A stretch of 64,000 nt of DNA from NCBI RefSeq assembly GCF_000209165.1, contig NC_009044.1, positions 248,001 to 312,000 on the forward strand, written 5' to 3'. The notes under the pieces were generated by a model. It was not told the origin of the DNA. It saw nothing but the letters and a program-made list of their open reading frames with translations, and ran no database searches. Below, one piece after another: positions 1 through 12,000 of this stretch. The stretch's first letter is position 1. Each line of letters starts with the position of its first letter. A program made the translations under genes and the position numbers. Source of the DNA: Scheffersomyces stipitis CBS 6054 (Eukaryota; Ascomycota; Pichiomycetes; Serinales; Debaryomycetaceae).

Positions 1-3000
1 GCTTCGTATTGTACTTGGCTCATATCCAAAATAGACTCGTTGGAGTTAATGCCATCGATGACGACAAACACCAACATAATTTTCTCTTCTCTGGCTCTTC
101 TAACCAATCTCTCAATGGTGTCGTGGTCTTCACAGACACCGTCCGATATGATGATTTGCAACTGCCACAAGTCAGAGTTGGAAGACGATCTCGCATCTTC
201 AAATATCTTCAACGACTTGTTGCACAACTGTTTAATATCCGTCTTGGTCTGCTGGAAGTCGAACCATTGGAAGATTCTGGCTCCACTCTCTTGGCCATTG
301 AATGGCTTGTCAAATGGATGAACTACCTTGACGTCCTCCCCAAATCTGACAATCGATAAACCACCGCTTTCCAACTGGGTCAATGCCTTAGCAACCAAGG
401 CAATACTGTGGAAAGCCAACTGGGTAGATTTACTCTCACTCATGGACTTGGAGTCGTCGACAGCGATCATTATCTGGTACTGTCTCTTAGAAGGTTTCGT
501 TCTTCTCAACCAGATCTTGTCCTTTCGGAACTCAGAGGCTATGTAGGGAATGATTCTCTTCATGTTCAACCTCTTACCGGTCTTGAAATCACCTCTCAAC
601 TTGGTGGCTAGAGTAGGCTCCAAGATCAATCTTAATTGTTCACAGAGACCCGAGGCCAATTCTTGAGTAGCAAGATCACTGTGTTTCCACAATTGACGAG
701 CTTCATCGATTTCAATAGTAGGTATTTCTTCACCATCAATAGCATCAGGCACAAGGTTATTTTCTTCGTCTTCTGACTCCTGATCATCGTCAATATTGAT
801 TTCATTGTTGATACTAATCTCTCCGTCTCTATCATTCTTATGATCTCTTTCTCCAATGAAGGCACCCTTTGTCTTTCCTTCGTTATCATCTTCTGCGTTG
901 TTTTTCACTTCATCCAAGTCTTCATCAACGTCCATCATGTCTTCTTCGCCGACTTCTTCCTCGGCCTCTTGTTTGATTTCTGGCTTCTCTTCCCTATCCT
1001 CTTCGATATCATCATCAATTGCCATGTCTTCATCCAACGATTGGACTTGGTCCTTATCGGCTGCTCCCAATGCTTGGGTGTCGAAATCAGTATTCTCACC
1101 TTGAACATGTTGAAACTCATCTGGTCTTTCGTTGGCTTTTTCTTCTACCTTTTCCTTTTCTTCCTTGGCAGCTTCCTTAATCTCTTGACGACGACGGTGG
1201 AATTCCTTCAAGGTATCTCCCAATTGTTTTAAAGATTCCTTGGCCATATCACGAGCATCGTCTTTAACAGAATTATCTTCCTCCTTATCCTGTTGGTTTG
1301 GATCTGATGAGGCATTTCCAGTAGAACCAATATTATCATTCTCTTCGGAAACTTGATTATCAGCACCCTCACCCTTATCACCAGCCTCTTGTTTGACAGC
1401 TGACTCCGCATCAATGTCTTCGTTGGGAATATCTTGATTCGCTCCATCAACACCTTCAGCATCCTGATCCATTGCATCATTGCCATGTTCATTTTCTTCT
1501 TCTTTTTCATCTGTGTTACCAAGAGTCTCTTCGTCAGATTGTTCTCCGTCGTTTTCATTTTCTTCTTGAGGCTCTTCACCAATTTCATTGTTGTCATTTT
1601 CTTGTCCATTTTCTTGGTCATGATCTTCTCCTTCTTCGTCTTCTTCTCCTTCTTCGTCGACACCTTCTTCGGTTTCGCCATCTTCCTTAGCATCAGATTG
1701 GTTTTCTTCTTCTTTACCTTGGGCTTCTTCTTCTTCTTCATCATCAACATCCATCTTATCGTCAAATTCCTCTTCCTTATCATCACCATCAGCCTCTTCG
1801 TCGTCATCTAAATTGATATCGTCAGGAAGATCAAGTGCCTCAGTCTGAGGAACATGGTCTTCCACTTGCTCGTTGTCTTGATGATTGACTTCGTCTTCTT
1901 GCTCACCAACATCATTTTCTTCGCCTTCTTCATCTGTGCCATTTTCTTCTTCTTTTTCTTTCTCTTCGCTTTCTTTATCTTCTTCGCCTTGTTCGGATTG
2001 CTTTTTTTCTTTGTCTTTACTCTGTTCGCTGTCTTCATCTTCGTTGGCTTCCATATTATCGTCATCCTTATTGGCATTTTCAGGAACTTCATCGCTTTCC
2101 TTTTCATTCTTGTCTTCCTTAACTTCTTCGTCCCACATCTTCTCATCAATGGCGTTGGGATCGAGGTCATCAAGGTCGTCAATTTCTTCATCCAAATCTT
2201 CTTGGTCATCCTCATCACCGTCATTCTCGTCATCTTCCTGATCAGAAGCATTCTCTAGATTGCCGGCCATATCACCTTCGATATCTACAGCATCATCGTT
2301 TTCTTCTTCATTGTCGTCGTCATTATTTTCTTCGTTGGGTTGTTGAGCTTGTTCAGATAAATCTTCATCATCCTCAACATCATTCGAATTGTTGGTCGCA
2401 CCCTCTCCATCACCTAAACCAGTCCCATCGTGCAAGTTGTTATCTTCCTTTTGTTCCGTAGGTGGTTCTGGAGAGCAGAAACCCTTAGTAGCCAAATTGT
2501 ATAATGCAACAGTCATCATGAAAGTAGCCCTAGAAGTATTGTAGTAGTTATCTCTGGCTGTTTCAAACACATTTGAACTTAATCGGAAATAATGGTTTAT
2601 CAAAGGAAGAGTGAAAGAAACCAACGCTGAAGTAACTTTAGAAGTCTCTGTATTCTGTTCCACAGAAGAAATGGTATCAAGACAGACAGCAAGCTCATCA
2701 TGTATACGCTTGGAATGTAATGATTTAATGTACTTCATGATTCTGGTCTGTGTTAAAACCAACCAATTATCATTCTCCTCAGTGATTTCACCTTCTTGAC
2801 ATTCAGTAACTCTTTGAACAGCAACAATAATAGAGTTGGAGAGCTTTCTAAGAGAAATTTCCACATTTTCCAATGAACCCAAGCTATTCAACGACGTAGA
2901 AGACTGAACTAAGCCTGAGAAGTTGACACTATTCATCCAAGACAAAACCACTTCGGCAATGAAGCCAGCATTCTTGTACTGGAGCTTCCAGCTATTGAGC

Positions 3001-6000
3001 CTCTTTGAGAACCCAATATACTCTTCGGCAAACTTCCGGATGAACATAGAAGTAGCTGATGTACGGACGTATGGATCGATACTATCAAATTCGTTTTTCA
3101 AAGACGAAAGTTCGAGTTTAATGTCGTAGAACAACTTTGATTGAGTGCCTGGTTCGAATGTGTCAACTGCTTGAGCAGTGAGTAACGCAAAGTCAATCAA
3201 TTTTGGTAGCCAATGAAGAACATATTTGATTCCATGCAAGTTCATCTCAATTGAAGAATATTCAGATGCTCTAGCAAGATCTATATTCTCGCTTCTTGAT
3301 TGGGAAATAATCTCTAACGACTTGTAGACTTTAGCCAACTTAGGAATGTACTCAGAGAAAACTCGTAATGGGTCTCTAGTAGCTACAATAGTGTTCACCA
3401 AATTCTCAGCTGCAGCAAGACCCTTGTCAGCATCAACCTGCGGAACATCTTCAGCAACGTTGGAAATGGATGCTCTTAATTTAGGAAGAATATCCAATAT
3501 TCTGTAGAAGTAGACATCAGACGATTCTAATTCAGTCCCTTCGAAACTTGAACTATTACCGACAATTACATTAACACCACCTTGACCCTTGACTATATCA
3601 GCTCTCAAAGCAGTCTTCAATCCAATTCGTCTAAGTTCCTTTAAAGTGTCACTCAATAACTTCTTCTTTTGTGTCTTCAATGCAGTGATCAACTTCTTGT
3701 TGGCTTCTTTTAATTCCTTGGGAGTTTCTTTTCTAAGTCTTTCCATTTCTTCAAACAATTCCTTGGCGTAATCCATTAGGTTAGGAAGACTCTCGTCTGT
3801 GATTCTGTTTATGTAGACTCCCATATTCCTATTTACAAGGTCCAAGTTTTGCAATCTGGCAGGTCTCTCTTTCCAGGAACTGACTGCTGAACAAATTTCC
3901 AAATCATTATCTACGACAATGCCTCCAATTCTCGACAAACTTTTCATGTTAACTTCGGATTTTGTTTCTACAGCGATACCAGCTTCAATTAACGGAGACA
4001 CCTCAGTAGCAAGAATAGCACGGTATTTTCTCACAACCTTGTAAAGACTGTTGTGAGACTTTCTAGCACTTTGCTTGAGAGCATCAATGTTCACATCCTT
4101 CCAACTGGCCAATAAGATAACTTCAGAAATATTCTTTTCGAGTGTCTTTCTAGTTGCCGCAATAGCATCAGCGACCAAAGGAACGAATTGTTCGTAGAAC
4201 AAGATGAAGTTGGAAAGCGCATGATAGACATTGCTTTCTCCTAACAATTGAGAAACATGGTTCTTAAATGCCTTGAGGAGGTTTAATCTTGGAACGAACT
4301 CCCCATAAGTAGTTTTACTCATGAAAACATTTAGGGCTGATAACAACTTCGTTGGCGAGAATTCTGCCTGTTCATTATCAGCAAGAATCGGAACAATGAT
4401 AGATTCGAAAAGGTGGAACCACCACTTACCAATACCTTTTTCAAGAGCTTTTTCTTCGCTCAAGAATATAGTGTTCCAAGTTGACAACTCCAATCTTCTC
4501 CAGTTCACAATCAAGGTGGTCAACTCGTCAAAATTTTCCTTCAATGAAACTTGGCTGGAGGCATACTTCTGCCATTCAGCCATCAATGTATAGATCTGTT
4601 CCACCTTCTGCAACAACTTAGCAACTGGTGAGTCCAATGGATGCATCAAAAATTCATCTGAAGCCTTTGTTATGTTTTGCAACGTCGCGTGTTCAGGCCA
4701 CTGTTCAAGGAACTTGGAAACAGAAGCATGTACTCTGGAAATTATCACAATGGACTTTTTTGCTTCACTTGGGGAGCTGTCGTGGTAGAAATCAAATGGA
4801 CCGTCGTTGCTGTTGTACTTCTTGTAGATGCTGGCCATAGAAGTAATCAACGAAGACAAGACTGAAGAATTGATTTTATCCTTCATGATTTCAGATCTGT
4901 ACTGAGACAATGTCTTGTTCAATTCATTGCCTTCGTTCACCAACGAACTCAAGTCATTGGTCTTGTTATGAGTGTAGTAGTCGATGTATGCTTGAGTAAT
5001 GTCGTAGTACAATGTATCAAAACTGTTATTATTCTTGCTGGTGGTGACATCAGAATCAAACACCTCTTCGTAGTCTGGGAATAACTTTCTGAAATCACCC
5101 TCAATATCCGAATCTGGATCAGAGTACTTGTACAAGTTACCTTTTTGCAAATTTTCTTCTTCTTCTTTCATTCGACGTAAAGTCCACCTGTAGTACAACG
5201 ATTGGAAAGACTGAATGTGAACATCTGACAAGACAGAGTTTGTGTTAGCTGCCTTATGAGAGTAGCACAACTTGATGAAGAAAAGCATCAATTGTTCTGA
5301 AGCCTGTGAATCTACGCTAATTTTCTTGTTGAAGTTCTTAGCCTTCTCAAACATCGATATGACACTTGATTCAATAGCAAGTTCAGAAGCATCTACAGAC
5401 CAAAGATCAACATACTTGAAACCAGCAGTCAGTCTCTTGCCTTCAATCGACAACAATTCGAACCCCAATTTGAGGCCATAAATGTAGCCTTTCAATATAT
5501 CATTCAAATCGGAGTATACCAAATAATTCAGTCTTAAGCGGAACAAGAACTTAGAAGAGTTTTTTTGAAAAATATCTAACATCTTTTCGCTTGAAGCAGA
5601 CAAGTTTTCAGCACTTTTCAACAAAGCTTGAACAGGAGCAATGCTGATAGTTGAGTCCATAAAAGAATTCCACTCTTCAAATAATCCGTCAAAGGACTCT
5701 GTTGGCCTATACACCATAGGCTTTTGAGGGGCAGCGTCATCCGAAATTGGCAACAAGCAGTCTTCGATGTGAATCTTCTCATCACCACTGACAGCTGCTC
5801 TAATAGTGCGCCACGAAGAGATAAGCCTCTCTGAGGCCTGCTTCTGTTCTTCAAATCTGTCATAGATGATGTACTCTCTAATGGCTGGATCATATGGTGA
5901 GCTTGGAACGAAAAGTTGAATACAACCACACGAAAAAAGAACCCATGCTTTACCCAACGAGCCCAAGTTAGAAGAATCTCTCGAAACAATCATCGATGGA

Positions 6001-9000
6001 ATAAAGAAATCATTAACAACGGTTACGAAATACTCATCAGTCGATCTCTGAATCAAATTGCAGGCGGCTTCAAAATCAAAAGCATTCATATCACCTAGGT
6101 TCAATTTTGCCACAATTTCAGTATATGTGCATTCATCGAATGTCTCCGAATGAGATTCCAAAATTCTGAAGAACCATGACTGTAGCATTGTCCTAAATGA
6201 TTGTCTTTGATCAATCAAAATCTCAGCGGAGTGTTTAACAATAGCTCTTCCCATCAATTTAAAATCTTCCAAGTCTTGCTGCAAGTACTTACCGGCAACA
6301 GATCCAAATGTTCCAGATTTCTTCAACAAGTTACTGGCAAAATCATTAGAGAACAAACCCTCACTCAAAGAGACACTAGAACCTTCAACTTCGTGCCAAA
6401 GCAGGTCGAGCACGGCTGGGTAAGGATAAAATTCCTTGCAGTCCGGATTTTGTAACAAAGCAGCAGTACTTCTATTGGCAAGTGAAGCCAAATAAATGCT
6501 ATCGTTTAAGTTCCAGTTGCTACTGGCAGAAGGTGAATTAACAAAATTATGAAGGTAGGCAAATTCCAACTCCAAGGTGTTCTGGCGTTTGTAAAGGAAA
6601 CTGGAGGAAGCATCACTTAATTTACTGATACCTAATTCTAGGGTTGACAAAATATGAGCATATTCCTCGGCGTTGAATGAATCAGACAAAAGATAGCTGT
6701 ACAATTGGATGAAAAGCAATCTTAATTGAACAATGTACTCTGTGACGTCAACAAATTGTTCTCTTGCAATGAGATCAAATTCATTTGCTAACCTTAACAA
6801 ATTTTGGGCATTATTCCAGCTGTTTTCATCTCGAGGATAAGTGCGTCTAAATTGCTCCCATAGGGCATCCATTGAAAATCCAGAAGTTAACACCAACTTA
6901 TCTCCAAAGGCTGTTAACGAAGATGATAAATCAGATATAAATGGAGCTATAAATTCGGCTTCGGAGTAATTGTCGATCCATTTGTTAATTAACTCTTGGT
7001 AAATTCTGATTTTGGATTCACTTTTTTCTTCCGAAGAACGAGCAATACCATTCACTAAAATCTGCAAATCGTAAAGGCTCTTGTATGTGGAGTCCGAAGA
7101 GAAAAGACGAGATTCTATGCTTGAAGTGAAGACATTTCTAACGAACTCTTCTACTTCCACGATAAATTTGAAGATTCTTAAGTTTGGAGGAGACTTGATT
7201 TCTCTTCCAAGTTCAAAAGCAGCTGACTTTTCCACGTACGACAAAGTGTTGATTCGGGCATTATTGGCCCTCTCTTCAATTGTCTTTCTCCTTTCAATAG
7301 ATTCAATGATATTAGAAACAACTTCAAAGAACATAGTTGGTTCAGAAGAGTCAAATTCAGGTGCGATATTCTTGACTAATGCTGTCAAATAATTGTTGAG
7401 CTGCGGATGCAAATATTGAGATTCTGAAAAGTTGATATTAATACCAACGATTTGATTGGCAGCAACAGCAGATTTAGAGAATAATGATGCCAACTTTGAT
7501 ACAATGCCTTCTTCCAAAAGGAACTTCCATCTTCTTAGCATAACCTGAGCTATCTCCTTAGTTTTGGAATTAAACTCGCTGGACACTTCTACCAATGAAG
7601 CCCAAGATTCCACTTTGTTGGTTAACACAAATGGCAACAAGGTTAAAGAAGCGTTAATGCTTTCGGACGTAATTTTAGAATTTAAATTCATAACGTCATC
7701 AATGAGAGCAAATGTTCTGGTCGGTGTATCATTGGCAGGTACAAAACCGACTGTAGGGATAAACGATTCGACTACCTTCAATTCATTTAATCTCTCGGTG
7801 ATATCCTTGTCATGTTTAGTCTTGGTTAAGCCTAGGATACTTCCATCAAAAGAGGTGATTCTTTCTGACAACGATTCCAAGTAGATTTCAATGCCTCTGT
7901 TTCTCATAGCTCTAGACAACTCTCCATATTTAGGGTTTACTGTCAAAAATAATCTGAAGTTTGGATGTGGCTTGAGTGTACGAGGTTGACCGTCGGCATT
8001 GCTGCATTCGTTAATTATCAAGGAACCGTTTGTTTCCAACAAGGAATTCAACCTGTCAAGAACAGAAGGACTGCATAAGTTTGCATTATCAAGAACTAAC
8101 CAGTTACCTTTTTCAACTGCCTTCACCAACAAACCATCAAACCATTCAAATTTGACGCTCCTGTCTTCTTGAATTCTCTTTTCGAGCTTTTCAGAGGCTT
8201 CAAGTAACAAAATAAGTGCTTCGTTAGAGAAGAATGACAAAAACGATTTCAAGAATGAGTGGAATTGGCTGTAGTTAGATACAGAGATCTCTTTGTTGGA
8301 AATGTAGCTGATTAATTGCAACGATTGAGACAAAGTACTGGATTCTGAATCATTGACATACAAATTAGACAACACTAAGTCAATTAAGGTATCGTAAACC
8401 TTAGCCACGACATCAACAATTGCTCTAGTTAAATCAACTTGTTCGTAACCACCAAGTATATCCATGGAGTCAACGTCACTATTCATAGCAAATTCATCCA
8501 CCTTAGCTCCAACAGCATTGGCAACAAGTCTGACTAATTCAGTCTTTCCCGAATTAGAAGGACCGGTTAAGATTAGGGGAATGTTCCTATTGACACATCT
8601 GAGACAGGTCTCGATAAGAGAAAAGTTACATTGCAAGGGAATAGCCTTCGATCCACTAGAGCTCAGGACCGAGCTCGTCTTCTTAATAAGTGCTTCTCCA
8701 GATTGCAAGTATGATTCTGTGGCGAAGTAAAAATTGTCACGGTGAAGTGGTTCTCCAAAAATCGACTTGAATAAAGAAACTGCCTTAGCTCGGTCTTCCT
8801 CGGTTCTGAATCTTTGGATGACAATCATGTTAAGGAAATCAGCAGGACTGATATCTTCGCAGATGGATTTAGCGTTCAACAATTCTAACCATCTCAAAGT
8901 ATCACGCAAATTGAATTCCCAAGGACCACCAGATGACCCCCAATTCTTCTTGATCACTACTTGTTCTTCAAGTTTGGACATGAAATCAATTATTTTAGAA

Positions 9001-12000
9001 CAAACATCACTTGGAATTTCAGGATACAAGTGTTGCGAAATCAAATTCAAATCTTCTGATTTTAATGTATCCACATAGACGACAGAAAAACGATTGACAA
9101 ACGATTTGGGCAAACCCTTTCTGCCACCACCTTGGTACTGTGGATTCTGAGCAGCGAAAACTTTGAAGTCCGGATGGCAACTAAAGGATTTGTCTAATTC
9201 TGGAATGTATGCTTCTCCACGGTGATCTAAACATGCATTCAAACCTTCTAAGACAGATTGGGAAGCCAAATTCATTTCATCAAGCAATACCCACTCACCT
9301 CTTTGCATTGCTCTGAGGAAAGGAGCGTCACGCCAGACGAATTCACCAGTCTTTCCTCCTTCTGCTGGCGCATCAGAACCAAACAAATCAATCAAATCAG
9401 TCTGTTCGGACAAGTTAATTCGAACCAAATAGTTGCCTGTAGCTTTGGCGATAGCTGAAACTAAACTAGTCTTACCGACACCAGGACTACCTTCCAACAA
9501 AATTGGCTTATGCACTTGCATTGCTCTAATGACACGCATTGTATTGGCTGACGTAGTTGGAGCATGCAAGTTAAAGGAATCACTAGAAACAGAACCTTCA
9601 ACTCTGGCAATAGAAAAGGGGCCAGCAGAGACATTGGAGTCGGTCAAAGAAACTTCAAAGCTATTAGAATAAATGCTTAAGAGATCTTTTCCGCTAAACT
9701 CGGACAAGGCGCTGACACATTCAACCTTTTGCTCGCGTAACTTGACTTCATTCTCAGCTAAGAAGGCAGTATTATTTGTTCCTAATGCATCGATGAAAAC
9801 CATAGAAGCACCATGTAATAAAGCCTCTTCGCTGGTTGCTCTATTTCCACACGAGTTGATAAACTGAACCCAGGCAAGGATATCTCTAAGAGAAATCACA
9901 CCACTGTCAGCATGGCCACCTCCAAACTTCTTTCCGTACCATTCAGAAAATTGGACAATAGCCTCAACGTGAACTTTGTCAACTAATCTGTCAGCTACGA
10001 TTTCTCTAACGTCATTGAAGTCTTCCATTGAAGGCACCCAGATTTCCGTGAAACGGTTTCTCAAAGCCGGAGAAAGCTCTTTCTTCCCGTAATCCCCACC
10101 TGGGTTCATGGTAGCCAAAAACTCAAAACCTTCGGCACCAGTGACAAAGACATCATCAGTACCCTTCTCAGCCAATAACAAACTTCTTTCTGGCTCTAAT
10201 ACTGAATTCAATCTTTCTAAGACAGAATCGTCGGCCAAGGAAATCTCATCCAACAAAAAGAAACTTCCATTCTTCATGGCACGAACCAAAGGACCATCAT
10301 TCCATTCGAACAAAACAGCGGAGTTTCTTCTACCTTCTTTGATTTTAGAAATCAACTCCGGATCCGCTTCACCATAATCTTGTAATGAATCGAATTTGGC
10401 AAGCAAGTGTTCAAGGGTGCTATCTTCCATAGAAATATCAATGTTGAGGATGCCAAAGAGAGCAACAAGATCTGTGAAAAGCATTCTTTGGTTTTCGTAC
10501 CTATTACGTACTGGTCTTTGTGCACCGAGGATGTCACCGGTTTCTGTGTTCTGATGGGCATTGACAGTGATGAGTTCTTTTCTAAGGTACTGAGCAATGA
10601 TCTGACAGACAGTAGTTTTTCCACATCCGGTTTCACCTACCAATAAGAGTGGCTCTTTGTACTTCATAGAAGTGAAAACCAATACAGCAAGTCTACGCAT
10701 AGCCTTAGTCCAAACCACGGAAGTGCCAACCTTCATCAAGGCTTCGACTTCTAAGCTCTTGTAGTAGGCATTCATATCAAGTTTCACTCTCATAACTTTC
10801 TCTATGACTTCCTTGACGACTCTCTTTTCGTCTTCCTTTCTGACACGTTCAGCTAACAACATGTACCCATTGGCAGCAAGCTCCTCGTATCCGACAGCAT
10901 CACGAAGGGCCCATCTGAACAAATCTCTCAATGTAGCAAACGAGTTCTTTTGTTCAAACAACCTTGTAGATTGACGTTGAATAGACAAATTCTTGTACAC
11001 TTCAACAATCTTTTTACAATAGGTAGGAGCGATCTGACATCTTTCCTTCAAGATCGTCTCCAATTCATCCTGTGGAATATCATCGAAGTGGAGTTCCAAG
11101 AATCTATTACGGAAAGCTCGCGACAACACCTTTCTACCACCATAAATACCAGGAGGATTTTGCGTAGCAAAGAGCATGAAGTCGGGGTGTGGGTGGACTA
11201 CTTCTTGAGTCTCGGGAATAAACAATTCTCTGTTGTCATCAAGCAAACGATTTAAAGCCTCCAACACGTCAGTTGGAGCCAAGTTCAACTCATCCAAGAC
11301 AATCCAATGACCCTTTCTCAAAGCTTCAACCAAGATACCTTCCCTGAACGACAACTTACCAGTAGAATCAGATACATATGTACCCAAGTATTCTTGCAAA
11401 TCTGTATGCTCGTGATTGTTAATACGAACGAACTTATGGCCCGTAATGTTAGCAAGATAGTGAATCATGGAAGTTTTACCGGCTGAAGTTGGACCTTGAA
11501 CCAAGACAGGGAATCTTCTACCAGCTGTAGCACGAACCAAATTAAGCATATTCTTTTCCACGAATGGAGTAATGATATAATGTGGTTGAGGAATGACCTC
11601 CTCGGGTCCATGCTTCATCCAGTAGTGACGAAATTGAACAAATTCTTCAGCTTTCGAACTGGGCGCTGGTGGAATTTGACTCATTACAGATTTTGCATTC
11701 TTTAATCTTCCGATAGTATGCTTTTCTATTACGGGTCTCAAAATTTCTTCTGACTTTACATCCAACAATGTTAAGAATGCCATACAAAAACCTTCGTAAA
11801 GAGACCTTCTCAACCCATAGATTGAAACAATGTCACAAACATAGATTAGAGTCCTGGTTAAAGTACGAATACTGAAGTGAGGTCTCTGGTTGGCACCATC
11901 AACGATCTTGTTGGATTCCGAAAGATCTTTGGCCGACAAATACAACTCGGCAATATCATTACCAACCCATTCATCACCAATAGCGTATCTCCCAACGTAC

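Noticed and set aside
840..2258. Several open frames on both strands inside the MDN1 acidic region
   Set aside because: They are by-products of the repetitive D/E codons of MDN1; their products are low-complexity F/S/L or K/M runs without any domain.
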